Shown here: piece after piece, positions 33,322 through 48,496 of the stretch
Layout of the letters: each line of letters opens with the position of its first letter
Numbering within the stretch: position 1 is the first letter of the stretch
NCBI RefSeq assembly: GCF_026230105.1
Contig: NC_079486.1
Coordinates: 9,052,001-9,116,000, forward strand
DNA length: 64,000 bases
Origin: Diorhabda sublineata
Taxonomy: Eukaryota; Arthropoda; Insecta; Coleoptera; Chrysomelidae
Direction of reading: 5' to 3'
The notes under the pieces: model-generated
What the model was told of the DNA's origin: nothing
Seen by the model: only the letters and a program-made list of their open reading frames with translations
Database searches by the model: none
Made by a program: the position numbers and the translations under genes

Positions 33322-36225
33322 ACTTTCATCTTGTTTTTGACTTAAATTGACTAATAATTATAATAAATAAGCATATCCTCATTAAAAACCTATATGTTTG
33401 TCTCGAAGATTTGTTGGTACATGTGTATAGTAAATTTGTATTCAAATAAAACTAGTATTTGATATTATTTCTTTCAAACATTCTATGCTAGATAAAACAA
33501 AAACATAAATGAATACAGTTACGTAGCAATGTTGCCTAGCTTATATTTTTTCATAAACATTCTCGCCAAAATTATTTTCTTGATCTTTGTTTAGATCAAT
33601 TGTGGGAAATATTGTCCATTAACCAAATTTAGTGAGAACTAGAGCCACATTCTTATTGGTTTTTAATAATATTACGATGTATAAATAAATATATTTGAAA
33701 CGTAACATGCATCCAGATAATAAACAAATAATTTGTAAAATTTGACAACATTGAGGTTTACTGTAAGTTGGCTTCAGTTATATTCAAACATGCCAGCTGG
33801 GCTAATGTTTTTTATACGTCCAAGGTCAAAGTAAACCAAAGTTTCAAACAAAGGAACTTCGGAATTCATTATAATGTTAGAAACGGAATTGGTATCTAGT
33901 TGGAAAACTTACTTATGTTTAAGTTTTATACGTGAAGATTAAGTGAATGTAGTTTATGTAATGAAGTAAATTTTGACTAAAAATGTATAAATTTTTAAAA
34001 TTTTGATTCTTATAGTAGGTATGTACAATTATTTTTCACATTTTCTACACCTTTAACTAAGTAATTTGATAAAAATACTCACGTATACAACACAATGTTT
34101 CATGTTGATGAATATGCTTTTAAGGTGTTGGCAAGTGTTTGAATATCTTTTTTAATAACAAGTATAAGCACTACACCAATACTGGAAGTAGTTTACAAAT
34201 AATTTATTTTTAGGTAAAGCAGCGTGATTTCTCATTTACCAAAATGGCCTCTAATAAAAAAGAATTGTATGTACTCTAACATATTTACTAATTTCGCTAT
34301 GGTAGCTTGATCTGAACTGGGCCTGGAAATTTGTAGTGTAACGTCTGTGAATGTCAAGTTACAAAAAAAGAATTAGATTATTGAAGTAGCAACAAGAGAA
34401 CAGCATCTACCCGGCTTTGAAGATTTTTGCAGTGATTCTATCATTTAGGAAATATTTTTGGAAATTTGATAAAACAGTCCCCAACAACACATTTTTTTTA
34501 AATATTTACCTGTATATAATGATTGATATAATAGGAGCGTTTGGATGGATTCACATGGGGATCTTTAGTAGTTTTGGAGTACCTACCTTATGGAATTGCA
34601 AGATAAAGATCATTCAAATGAACTGTGGTATTTCTGCACAATAAATAAATGATAGAAAAGATCCTCGTATTGTTCTGACACATCTTACTTGTTTTATTCA
34701 TATTTCTGAGGTAAGAAAATAAAATATTGAGTAATTTTTGATTGGTTTGATTTAAAGAGACTCCACCCCAATTGTGAAGAATAAGTAACTTGTAGTTTAC
34801 AATGAATTGTTGAAAAATGTTGCCAGTGAGTTGATATTTGTCTAAATATTAATATTTTTCTAATAAATTTACTCTTAATCAAAATAATTAGTAGTTGCTC
34901 ATCAATATTTGATATTAAATCATATATTTTGTTAAGTATTTTAGGTGACTTCCTTTGAAAATCTCAAACTAGTCTGAAAAAAAATAACCTTAGCAATGTC
35001 ATGTTTCCATCAAATTATTGTCTTTACCAGTTTTTGAATAAGAACTTTCAAGTCACTTCCCATTTCATCACTTTGTACAAATTCAACACTATATCTGCCA
35101 ATGAAACTGAATGAGTAATGAAGAATTTTCCTGAAAAGTCCTGTATGCATATGACTTGGTTAGTGTAAATTTAGCTTAGGGAATACATTGTAATGCAACT
35201 TAATGGTTTACTGCACTCCATGTCTAAGGTATTTTAGAGTTGTTGAATATTGAAGAAACATGTTTGTTTGAATTGGGTGAGGTAATGCCATTTCTACTGA
35301 TACATACCCACACACTTTTGTTTTGTTTTTTTAGCTTCTCAACAACCAGTTGAAAGTATATTGTTATCAAGTCATTCTAATGGAAGCAAAAACGTTGAGA
35401 GAACGAAAAGGGAACAGTATTCTTTTCAAAACAAGTCCTAAACATCAAAATGTAGGCTTACAGCTGTCCTGTGGAAGGTATCTATTTTATATTAATTATA
35501 TGTATAAAGAATTTTGAGGGGACCACATTTCTAAATGTTTTCGCACATTTGTTCTTAGCTTTTCAACTCTCTGTCATCCTTTACTGTTACGAGATATATA
35601 GAATAATTGTAGATAAGTATAATTTTGAATATGCCTCTTTTTGTTACTCCTTTTAATTTTGTTGGTACATGTCTTCTTTTTCACCCGATGTATTTTTTAT
35701 AGATTATCTTCTAAAGCAGAAGATCAAAATTCATTATTTTCATTATTAAAATGGAGTTTATTACTCCACTCTATCATAATCCTTTTTTTTTTCATGTTTA
35801 AAACTCATCGGATTGATTCCTTATCATATATAGCTGTCATAACAAATCCTGATCTCATTTTTTACATTGCTGACTTGCTGTACTATTATGACAAAAACTT
35901 TTTGTAAATTACTGACATCCAACCCAATTTTACTTAGAAAATTTTTAAATTGTTAAACAAGATATTTTCTAAAATGACTCATTTCTTCAATAATTCACTT
36001 TTTTTTCTTCAATGTTTCTGATTTTCATGTCTCTTCTTATTTTAACTTATGCAAGAAGTTATAACTTCATAACTTTCACAGTATGTATTATATCTTAAAT
36101 ATTCATATTATTACAACAATTCATGCGTTTAAAAAAAAGTAAAGGTGATATGCAGCTTTTGTTTTTTTATAAACATCGCTAGAGTGTAGATTTTCTAATG
36201 ATATATAATTTTTTTCGATATCTTT

Positions 36226-38776
36226 TTGCTAACCAGAGTTGTAATTGGACCATTTCGACGAAATTCCAAGTTGCATGATTTGCGAAATTTATCAGTGTAA
36301 AGGTGGAAACAATGTAACGGCTTTTTGTGATGGTTATTGAGCAGCTGTTCCTCTTTATTTATCGAGAACAGATATTAATACATATTTCCATAATGCAGGT
36401 ACTACAGATGAATTTCTTCTAAATTTTAATGATTTATTTAATATACTTAAATCTCGTAATAGATTGGCAAAATAAATATTTTAAAAATCACTTAGCTCAC
36501 GAACAAATTATTATTATTATATATTTGTAGTAATGTGAAGAGCCATGATGAGGAAAATGATGCTGAAAAGAAGTAAGAATGCTTATCGTTTGAAACGTAT
36601 ATGAGCATGATTTCTTTCTGGACTTGAATGGTACAATCATACATAATTTCGAATTGTATAAGTATGAAGAAGAATTGGAAAATGGAGTCGTAGATACCTT
36701 CAATAATGATCTCAAATCTGAATGGATATAATTATAGAATAAACGGTTGATTGGATTGCATAGTGACAAATTGTGAAGTGTCAAATAAGCATTAAGAAAA
36801 CGAATGACAATATCTGGCTGGCGGGAGGCGCTAGTGTCTATAGAATTGAATTTAATTAGGCATCTGGCCAGCAGGGTGCGCTAGTGTCTATGGAACCGTG
36901 TTTAGTTTGGCGTCTGGCCGGCAGGGGCTCTACTGTCTATGGAATCGTATTTAATTTGGCGTTTGACCGGCAGGAGGCGCTTGTGTCTATGGAACCTTGT
37001 TTAGTTTGGCGTCTATGGAACCGTATTTAGTTTGGTGTCTAATTGGCGGGGGCGCTAGTGTGTATAGAAATTGAACACAAAGAGAATTTTTATTTAGTTT
37101 AACTTGCGCCGCTAAGTACTTTCAGTTCGACTATTCCTCGCTAGATGGCGCTAGTTCGTGTTTTAGTTTATCGTTTGGACGGCAAAGGGCGGCAGTGTGT
37201 ATAGAATCGTGTTTAGTTTGACGTCCGGCCGGCAGAGGGCGCTAGTGTCTATAGAATCGGGTCTAGTTTGGCGTCTGACCGACAGGAGGAGCTGGTGTGT
37301 ATAGAAATCGAACACAAATAGTATTTTTATCAAGATCAACTTGCAGCCGCTAGGTACTTCCAGTTTGACTATTCCTCGCCAGATGGCGTAAGTTCGTGTT
37401 TGGTTAGTTTGGCGATCGGTCAATAGAAAAGTGTTTAATTTGACGTTTGGCTAGCGGGAGGCGCTAGTGTCTATGGAATCTTGTTTAGTTTGGCGTTTGG
37501 CCGGCAGAGGTCGCTGGTGTCTACAGAATCGTATTTAATTTGGCGTTTTGCTAGCGAGAGGCGCTTTTGTTTATGGAACCGTGCTTAATTTGGAGTCTAG
37601 CCGGTAGGGGGCGCTAGTAACTATAGAATCGTATTTTAGTTTGGCGATTTGTTGAAATAGATTTATATGTCTATAGAATCGTGTTTAATTTGACTTTTGA
37701 CTAGTGGGAGGCACTAGTGTCTATGGAATCTTGTTTAGTTTGGCGTCTGGCCGGCAGAGGTAACTGATGTCTACAGAATCGTATTTAATTTTGCGTTTTG
37801 CTAGCGAGAGGCGCTTTTGTTTATGGAACTGTGCTTAATTTGGCGTCTGGCCGGTAGGGGGCGCTAGTAACTATAGAATCGTATTTTAGTTTGGCGATTT
37901 GTTGAAATAGATTTATATGTCGTGTTTAATTTGAATTTTGGCTAGCAGGAGGCGCCAGTGTTTATGGGAATTTGTTTAGTTTGGCGTTTGACTCGCTGGG
38001 GGCGCTACTGTCTATGGAATCGTGTTTAATTTGGAGATATATTTTACGCTATTTTTCAAGACAACATGTCACTTCTTTCGTCGTGGTTTATTTTGTTGGG
38101 TAAAGCCACACAAATTTGGAAAAGTCATCAACTACCACAAAAATGTACATTTTTTTTGTTGATTTCATTGGTCCTAATTGGTCGACGTGATACCTCTCTA
38201 GCGGATCTTTTTTATTCTATAATTTACAAGGTATACAGTTATTTTTAATCGTTTCTATTTTGTATTTTAGTCTTGGTATGTAAAATTCCTTGTTTACTAA
38301 TTCTTCTGTTTGTTTCTTTCAAAAATTTCCTGTCTCGTGGACTTTTATTATTATTTTTTGTTCTTTGTTGTTCATGTTTTTTGGAATGACAAGTAATTTT
38401 AATCCATTATCGTATTTATACAATATATCATGCTCTAAATAAAAATCTTCATAGTCTTCTGTAGTCAATATCCTTTTTATTACCATTTGTGTACCTCGGT
38501 TCGGCCATCCTTTTTTCTCACTAGTCCAATAGGACTAGCGAAATCCGAAAAACTCGGTTTGATTATTACATCTTTTAACCATTCCTCTATCTGTCTATCT
38601 ACTTCTTCTTTTTCGAATGCCGATAGTCTTCTTGGTCGCTAATAAATCGGTTCTTCGCTTTTCAGTACAATTTTCACCTCAATATTCGTTGTCTTCGCTT
38701 TGAGTGGTTTGTAGTTTTCTATTAATTTCTTCACTTCCTGCCTATTGAACCACGGAAAAGCATGTAGCGCCTAACG
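36226..38776. other. P-like scrap, element X copy D, minisatellite and gypsy relic, copy 2
   Basis: P-element/THAP9-like scrap 36,226-36,496 (+), element X copy D 36,541-36,813 (+), 50-bp minisatellite 36,814-38,036, Ty3/gypsy integrase relic 38,037-38,426 (-) and RT relic 38,436-38,776 (-). Order, junctions and unit variants are those of copy 1. Confidence 0.75.
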
Positions 38777-41360
38777 AGTTCTCCACGGTTCGCATTCTTT
38801 AGAAAAACAAATGTAAAACTTTTATAACTTTGAGTTTTGCATACTTAATGTTGTGACCAATTCTACCTACACAACTTAACGTTGTCATGATTGATTCTAC
38901 GCAAAATATATAAAATTTGAAAAAAAATAGAAGAAAATAACTCTTTGTCTTTCGTTTATTAAAACTTAATCCTGTACTTTTCTACTCAGAAAACAAATAT
39001 GCTATATAAAAAAATATCTCGTTTTTACAGCAAAGGAAAAACCAAATTATCCTCAAAAATGTCCGTTACAATCAATACAATATAAACTTATTATTCACCT
39101 TAGCTACAGAAAATATTTTGTAATTCAGATAAACTAATTGAATTTCGATAATTCTAGTTTGTACAAATGTATTCTGCCCTTTTTTTATACAAGTATTGTT
39201 AGAATGTATCTAAAAAAAATTTGCAGCCTTCCACCACTGATCACTAGTTCGTGGACTTCGAAAAATACTTCTCACATCAGGCTTCCTCCAGATTTAAACT
39301 GGCAATTTCACTTATTTCCGATTCCAGTAACCTCGAGTAGATCAGCTCGGAATATGAACAGTGTAGTCTTCTTCAAATTAGCAGATTTCTCGTAACACTT
39401 TATTTTACAATGTTCTGCTGTAGCGTACAGCTCCAAAGACCATTTTAACCACGGAAAGTCTATTAGAAGAGCAATCACAAAGTGAATGTAGTGGAAAAGC
39501 CAGTCCTTCATCAAGTGGATTTGAGGATAACTTTGTGAATGAAGAGGTAAGATGAAAATACCAATTTTTAATATAATAATTTCTAAATTTGTCTGTAGGA
39601 AAATGTTGCATCTGGTGATCTGATAGAAAAAACCAATCGCGATCAAGTAGAATATACGGATACAGAAAAAAAATAGCAGAATAAATAATAAATGAAATTA
39701 GTGATTCTAGAACTACTGAGAATATTTACAATACTCCATCTATTAGTATAACAACCAATAATATGAGTAGTTCAATTGAATCTTCGCCAAATTGGACATT
39801 GATCTCTGATTCTTCACATTCGCAACCAGATTTTGAGAAATTAGGATAATACAATTGGATTATCTATGGAAACTCTAGTTCGAAATACACTTTGATTAGA
39901 TAATGTTCGCCAAAAGCTCCAGGATTAGAATGTTCTATGACTTTGTTCAATAACCGTCGATGAGATCCGGGTATTTAAATTTCCATAGATAGTGAATATT
40001 CATATCATTAAATTTGTAATTTGGATTGTAAATAAAGTGAATTTGACTTATATTTTGGATTGATTGATGTCTTATACCTTTTTATTTTCAAACTAAAACT
40101 ATTTAGATGATGTTTCTATTTGCCATTGAATAGTAGAATTTTTCAGAAAATGGGAAAGTTTTGAAATTAAGAAAAGTTACTTCACACACTGACGCTAAAT
40201 ATTCATAGGTTTCTTCAAGATTTTTGCCAACAAAAACCGTTTCGCAGATTGCACCTCAATTAAGCTTATTCCAATTATTAAATGGTGGTTTCATGTTGTG
40301 TCCAAAACGTATTATATAGAAGATGAAATTATAGATGCAACTGGGAGTTGTTTCGGCCAAGGGAATTTCACAGTATATCTAGCTTCAGAATTTGCGCCGA
40401 AGTAAATCGAATCGAAAAGTGGAATAGTTAAGAAAGTCCATACCAGAATTTCCAAGATTTAACTTCTTGTAGTATACAGCAACTGTCTATATCTCCGATT
40501 GAATTGAACCAGGTAAATATAGTTCAAAGTCACTGTCTAAAACAAGGTGTATAGAAATGCTCCAAGCTGTGTTGACCTTAATGAAACAACTTCCTGCACT
40601 CCCCGCTCTTCTAGAAGCTCTTGATAGTTCAACTGAAGGTAGAGGAAGTAATGAATGTGCTTTCCTGCTCTCTAGTCTCTCGTAAAAGTTTTCATTCAGT
40701 GTCTTAGTTCTGTCTGAGACACTTGGAATAACTTTACCTTCAACTCCAAGCGGAGTACATGGATGTGCACATAGCTTCTCAACTCAGATACAGAAAATTC
40801 TTTTATACGTTACATCTACAACTTTTCTTGAAATAGGGTGTCCAGTAAAAATTAAAAATCAAGTACTAGTCTCCTCTCGATTTTTCCAGGTTGGTTTTTA
40901 CATTTTCCCAGTCGAAATTTCGTTAATTTACTATCACCCTTCTATTATGATGAATATTAATTTTAGAAAATACAAGTATAATACAACAACCAAATTTTTT
41001 TTAGTTTAAATAATTCTTCGCTCACTGCTGTTTTTGAGAGTCTCCAAAAATTTTCTATCTATTCTTTTTATGATACGCAACAATATTCTACCCTAAATGT
41101 TGAAATTCTTTGATTTGTGCATCGAAATTACGCGAAAAAAATTGCTATTTTCAAGTTGTTTTATTGGAATTTATTGAAAAATAAATAAAATTGATTGACT
41201 TGGACATAAGAAACATTCTCGGCTTGACAGTTGAACAATGAGTTTAGTCATATTTATGAAATTTTTGTGCCAAATGGAATTGGGCATCAAATTGACGGAA
41301 AGGGGCATAAACATGTTTGGCTCTGCGGTCAACGCTTTAAGACAATATAATTGAATTTTT

Positions 41361-42286
41361 CTTTGAAATTTAAGGAAAAGGCATGAAAATGATAAAATTT
41401 GGCATAATGATTTGCATAAAACTAATGGGAAAATAGGATTTTTTAACAAACTTTATTGAGAAAATTACAAATTTTTATCAAAAATTAGAACGGAAATTTG
41501 AATTCCAATAGAAAATTTTTTAAAAATCACGACACCGCCATTCAAAAGTATCTTTCTGCTATTCTCCATATACTTCGACCTCCTTCTCTTCTTCATACTC
41601 CTCTACTTCTTATTCGTAGTCTTCGTTTGATTGGATTGCACTGTGACAAATTGACAAGTGTAAAAGGAGCATTAAGAAAACAAATGGCAATACCAATACT
41701 GACAACTCCACATCAGATAATACTTCGAATGGCTAATGAAGATGCTAATAGAAAACAAAATGGGGAAAGTGAATCGAATAATAGAGGTAAATATATAAAT
41801 ACAATAAATATATGTAAAAACTTGATTGGTTGATTGTACAATGAATCGAAACTGAGGTCATTCAGACAGCTGACGAAAATTTGTTGATTGAACATATTAC
41901 AAAAGTAAAAGTCCTTAAAAGATACTATGAAGATAAGAAGAATATTCACATTGAGAAATCCAAGACATGTACTACTATTACCACACTTACTATTACACTG
42001 TCTGACGCCTGTTTGGATGTTCTCCGTTAGTCTCTATTGTTTTGTACAAAACAAAAAAATATTACCGAGTATAATTTCATTTAAGATAGTCAGTTGATTG
42101 AATTAGTAAACTCATTCTGGCATTGAACAAAATATGTACTTTAATCCATTTGCACTATTTCTTGAAAGAAAGACTACTATTACTCAGATTGAATTAGAAC
42201 AACTTCCAAATTCAGTGGTAAGTTCAATAATTACTCATCTTTTACTGGATACTGTGGACAATTTGAATCTTGGTATCTCTTAAATA
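41361..42286. other. Inverted CW-PWWP 3' fragment and element X copy B, copy 2
   Basis: 41,361-41,621 (-) is the broken gene end; 41,623-42,286 (+) is element X copy B with its terminal exon and stop. The junction between them is the same as in copy 1. Confidence 0.65.
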
Positions 42287-42972
42287 AATCCCAACAAATC
42301 ATATGATTTTATATAAAACCCCGTAGTTATGAAAAAACTACTTTCGAGTAGATAAACTCAAATATTTGAGATCACTAAAATCCTTTTCGTAGAAAATATG
42401 TATTGTTTTAATTTTTGTTTCCGCTCTAACTCCTTCATCATTTCCAAGTCGAACAACATTACTAACTAATTAAACAATACGATAGGATCGGGAAATATAA
42501 AAAGCTTTTCTTAGATGATGAGATGTTTAAAAAATGTTTTTAAAGAATTTGAATTTTATCTGTCCCCACTTTCATGAATAAATTCAAGGCATTTTTTTTG
42601 TAAATTAGTTTTTCCTTGTCTTTGCAAATTGAAGTACCCAATAGGTCCATGTATTCATGTTTGTTTCCTGTTTGTATTTTTTATTGGAACCTCAATATCA
42701 GTGACATTATTAGAACATTTTTCTTATTGGTTATAAGAGAGTCTCACTCTTGGAAGCACTTACAGTTTCGGATGATTGTAATAATTCAATTTAGGAAAAT
42801 TTAGATGAAGCGTCTCTTTCATGCATTGTTGTAAAATACAGAATATTCAATAAATATGCACGAATATGATTTACACAAGCTAAATGCTTTTAAGACGTTG
42901 GCAATATCTAATACTAATGAATGAATCACCTCTTCCCAAATAGTAATTAAAAAGCCAGATCGATGACTCCAT

Positions 42973-45900
42973 CACTTTTTGATTTTCCCACCTGCCAACT
43001 GAAACGGCAACACTGTACATGTCAAAATACAGTGTTGCTTTATTACTATATCTATACACCAAAAAATTGCTAACAATAATTTATTCAAACTGCTTAAGTT
43101 ATTTAAACAACTTTTTTTATAAACATTAAATATATTGATTAAATTATTAATTAATTAACTAACTGTCAAAAAAGACCTCTCGCGTGAAGAACAGCAATGC
43201 CACGGAGGTAAACGTATCAATAGTTTTGGAGCTCAACAAGATTTGAAATTTTTATAAAAAAATTCATGTATATCTTATATGAATGAATAATCTACATACC
43301 TTCAATTTCAAACACATATATAAACATTTTTCTTCAAAACAATTAGAAAACACAATTAAGATTTTTATTTCAACAAAGGGTTTGTGATAACCTTTTCAGA
43401 ATGTAAATAAATGATTCTGTTAATGTAAAACGGTCGGTTAAACTTACATTCTGGTCCACATTTCTTAGAAGCACATTTTAAGCATTCTCCAAAGCAACCA
43501 TGGCATCTTAAATTCAAGCAGTTACAAAGATCCATTTCTGATTTATTTTCATAAGATGTTGACGGCATTGCTGCATCAAACGGGATTGATGTTCTTCGTG
43601 GAAGAATATCGTTATTTTTCTTCAATTTGTACACTACTTGCGGAACCACATCGAAATGGTTTTTTTCATTTACTTCAATCTGTGACTTATACTGATTCAT
43701 CATTCATTTATATCAGTTTGTGGATAATTTTGACTGGATGCTGTAGGTCTGACGGATTTAAATCGGATTAATCTTTTTCTTGAAAGCATCTTGTAAGATT
43801 TTCAGTTTGTGGTTTTGTTGTAAGTGGGTGTAGATATGGAGGGCTAACGTTTTAATGCAGTTCTCTGACTCCTCTGGATAATAGCGGGATTGCGGAATTA
43901 TACCGAGGAATCTTAACTAGACATAATACGGTATTAAATTGGATTTATGTTCCTAGTTGAAGGTTATCGTTGTATTTCCCAATCTGCACAATAGTCTTTT
44001 CTCTATGAATGTTGTTAGACTGGTAGCTTCGAATCGAAATGGTTTTTCTTCATTTATTTCAGTTGCTGTCTCATTTTTACACGATTTTTGTAAACTTGTG
44101 GTTTAACAGTAAACCTCAATGTTGTCAAATATTTATTTATAAATCGTAATATAATTAAAATCATTATGATCTGGCTTCAGTTCTCACTAAATTTGGTTAA
44201 TGGGCAATATTTTCCACAATTAATCTAAACAAAAATAATTTCAAGACCAAGAAAATAATTTTGTTTTCGGGCAAAAAGTTATGTTAAATTTGGGGTTAAT
44301 AAGCCGGGTACTTCTTGGCAGTGTTTAGGTTCAACATCTGAAAGGTATTTATTGTCTGTTGGAAAAATGTTGTTAATGCATACTTATTGCAGATTTTGTA
44401 GTTTACATCAGTCTGAAAGATTCGATTCATCCAAATTTTTAGAAATTTAATTATTTCACTCACCTGAAACTTCTTCTTCTGCTTCTGAAAGTATGAATAA
44501 CTCTTGTAACCAACAAGAAAAATGTTCTTATAATGTTATTGGTATCAAGGTTCCAACAAAATTAGAAACTTTGCAGGAAATCTCAGAAGTTCTGATTTTG
44601 ATACACTGATGAAGGCCAAGAGAAAATATGAGTATTCTGAAAAATAGAGTGGTTCTTCAAAGAAAATCTCTCTTCAAATTAAATTCGAAATCTGTGAAAA
44701 AATAGGTTTTAAGGAAATTATTGATAAATTTGCCACTCAGAAAGCAAGAAAGATTATTTTATAATTAGGTGATTATAATGATTAGGTACCTAGTCTGTAA
44801 ACTGTAGAACAACTGATTGATATACATACTTTTCGTTGAGTATTGAGTTGGTACTTTTTTATGCAAAGGTGATAATATTGTATGTTTTTTATTTTGATAA
44901 AGTATTTTGTTGATATTATATAAGCTGGCCAAAAAAATAATGTTTTCAAATTTTATTTGCATTTTTACTCATGAATCACTTCTTCACAACGATTGTGATG
45001 TAGTAATATGATAAAAATACGTGACTATCTGATGTATTTTTCCCTAAAAACTCAAAAATAATAAAAACTGCAGCATAACAATAAATTTAAAGGCATTTGA
45101 CCTTGAACAGAAAAAGAATTTAGCCAGCGGCGGTTGATAATACAGTGAAGATTGTAAATTTCATTAAGTCGCAGCCTAAGCAATACCGACTTTTTGCCAT
45201 TCTGTGCGATGAAATGAGTGAAAGTGCTGTCAAGATTGTTTGGGCTTGTTCATGAAATATGATTGTTTTTGTTGTAAAATTACGCGATGGGGCATAATTT
45301 TATCTTCTTTATTTCCTTATTTCTTGTTCTTTCTTTCTTCATTTTACACTTTTGACTTTTCTGTTTCTTGTTTTTTGTTTTCAGCATCATTTTCCTAATC
45401 ATGGCTCTTCTTCACATTACTTTCAAATTGTTTTTGACTACTGCTTTCCTCATAATAATATTATAAGTCAAAATATATATTATTCTAGTATCCTATTCTG
45501 TAGAGTTTTGTAAGTAACTAATTTAACCATATGACTGGAATGGGGAAATATAAAAAGCTTTACTAAAAATTGAAACTAAGACTAATATATCACTTGAACA
45601 ATATCTAAACACTCAAAAATATTTCACTCCAACAAATCTATTCAAAATGCTTTTTTAGTATTTAGTAAACAAAGGCAGCCATTTTGCTTAGCTTATATAT
45701 TTTCATAAACTTTTTCATCAAAATTAGTTTCTTGTTCTTGAAAATATTTTTATTTAGGAAAATAACGATAAACCTCCAAGGAAAAAATCATGTCTAGTTA
45801 AGACGTATCAGTATAATTCCGCAATACCGTCAATATCCAGTGGAGTCAGAGCACTGAATGAAAACGTTAGCCCTCCAAAAAAGAAGTAAGATTTGATCTC

Positions 45901-46726
45901 GAAAATATATGTATATTCACTTACAACAAAACCACAAACTGAAAAATCTTACAAGATGCTTTCAAGAAAAACATTAATCCGATTTAAATCCTTCAGACCT
46001 ACAGCATCCAGTCAAAATTCTCCACAAACTGATATAAATAGAGAAAGATCATGGCGACTTGATTCCGCAAGTCTACCGACATCGAATCTGTATAAGATAC
46101 CGATTGAAATAAATGAAGAAAACCATTTCGATATGGTTCCGCAAGCCTATTACCATTCAGAGACAGTAGTGTACAAATTGAAGAAAAATAACGATATTGC
46201 CGTCAACATCTTATGAAAATAAATCAAAAATGGGTCTTTGTAACTGCTTGAATTTAAGATGCCATGGTTGCTTTGGAGAATGCTTAAAATGTGCTTCTAA
46301 GAAATGTGGACCAGAATGTAAGTTTAACCGACCGTTTTACATTAACAGAATCATTTATTTACATTCTGAAAAGGTTATCACAAACTCTTTGGTGAAATAA
46401 AAATCTTAATTGTGTTTTTTAATTGTTTTGAAGAAAAATGTTTATATATGTGTTTGAAATTGAAGGTATGTAGATTATTCATTCATATAAGATATACATG
46501 AATTTTTTTATAAAAATTTCAAACCTCGTTGAGCTCCAAAACTATTGATACGTTTACCTCCGTGTCCTTGCTGTTAATAAAAAAAGTTGTTTAAATAACT
46601 TAAGCAGATTGAATAAATTATTGTTAGTAATTTTTTCTTGTATAGATATAGTAATAATAGTAATAAAACAACACTGCCTATTGACATTTGCAGTGTTGCC
46701 GTTTCAGTTGGGAGGCGGGAAATTCA
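42973..46726. repeat. Inverted ARL14EP-type pair, copy 2
   Basis: Left arm 42,973-43,936 with the minus-strand frame 43,365-43,703; right arm 45,776-46,726 with frames 45,893-46,216 and 46,197-46,400. The loop holds the internally deleted hAT scrap at 45,139-45,296. Confidence 0.75.
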
Positions 46727-46765
46727 AACAAGAAAAGCCTTTTACATTAGCCTACAGAATGTTGT

Positions 46766-48496
46766 TATTGAGTAGAGAGTGAGTTTACTAATTCAATCAA
46801 CTGATGATCTTGAATCAAATTATACTCGGTAATATTTTTTTGTTATGTACAAAACACATAGAGACTAATGGAGAACATTGAAACAAGTGTCAGACAGTGT
46901 AAAAGTGAGTGTGGTAATAGTAGTACATGTCTTGGATTTCTCAATGTGAATATTCTTCTAGTATCTTTAAAGGACTTTTACTTTTGTCAATTGTCCATTT
47001 AACAAATTTTGGGCAGCTGTGTGTATGTCCTCAGTGACGATTCATTGTACAATCAACCAATCAATATGTACATCATAAGTTTTTACATATATTTATTGTA
47101 ATTAAATAATTACCTCTATTATTCAATTCACTTTCCCCATTTTGTATTCTATAAGCATCTTCATTAGCCATTCGAAAGTATTATCTGATGTGGAATTTTC
47201 AATATTGCCAATCATTTCCTTAATGCTTCTTTGAAACTTCTCAATTTGTTACTGTGCAATCCAATCAAACGTTCTTTCCATAATTGCATCCATTCAGGTT
47301 TGAGTTTAATATTGTAGGTATCTTCGGTTCCATTTTCCATTTCTTCACACCTATACAATTCGAAATTATGTATGATTGTAACATTCAAGTTCAGTTCAAA
47401 TGATAAGCATTCTCACCTCTTATTCGAACTTATTCTTAAAGTCACACTCACTAATGAAAACATCAATTTGTGGTGAGCAAAATAGACAAGCTACAATTGC
47501 ATCATATCGCCTATTCATATTGACAGCTAGCTAAAAAAGGATCAGAGCACTCTTTAGGATAGAATCTGAAGATTCATTCACTGAAAAGAAAATAAAAAAA
47601 TCGCTCAATTTCACAGTTACAGTTTTGAAAAAAAACTTTTCACATCAACTTAATGAAAGTACTGAAGTTGCTTGCTAACTTGCTGACTTTTTGCTATTCT
47701 GTGTGATCAAATGGGAAGTGAGCAAAAAGCATTCCTGCTTCATTGTGAAGTACGGTGGGTCTCAAGAGGTAAAGTGCTGTCAAGATTGTTCAAGCTTCTT
47801 AAGGAAGTAATATTGTTTTTGTTGGAAAATCACAATAGGTCAGAAATTTTTCTTTTTGATTTCCTTATTTCCTGTTCCTTGTTCTCCTCAATATTATTTT
47901 ACACTTCTCACTTTACTGTTATTTGTTCTTTGTTTTCAACATCATTTTCCTCATCGTGGCTCTTCTTCACATTACTTTCATCTTGTTTTTGACTTCTGGT
48001 TTCTTCATTATCTTTTAATATACTAGTTATTATTTTTATATCATGTATTTCAATTTTATTCCAGAGCCGATATCTTTTCGAGTATCTTCGCCAAATCCTC
48101 GCATCTGAGCCAAATACACTTAGATTTCTTAGTGTCCAAGGTTTACCCTCAATCCAATTTTCCATTAAGTTATGGGAAGTTTGCTGGAGTATAATCAAGA
48201 ATAGTACCTCATTTTTTGTATATTCTTTCATTCGTTTACTCATATATTCTCCATTATTTCCTATCTTACTTAATGAACTTTTGTATCAAATTTAGTTTCA
48301 ACCATTTTTATGTATTCTATTATCCAGTCTGACACTTAACTTTTGTGTTCCAGTGAAAATATTATAACATTCTGAAGAAAGCATTCATCAAAATGTTTGT
48401 TTCCAATACCTTTTACACTTATGTCACGTTTTGTAGATTTCATCATGCTTTGATCTTCTAGTTTTTTAAATGTGTACTCATCGCCTCTCATTGTGG
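46766..48496. other. Element X copy C, hAT central relic and second copia relic, copy 2
   Basis: 46,766-47,436 (-) element X, 47,436-47,841 (+) hAT transposase relic, 47,908-48,496 (-) copia integrase and linker relic, as in copy 1. Confidence 0.65.
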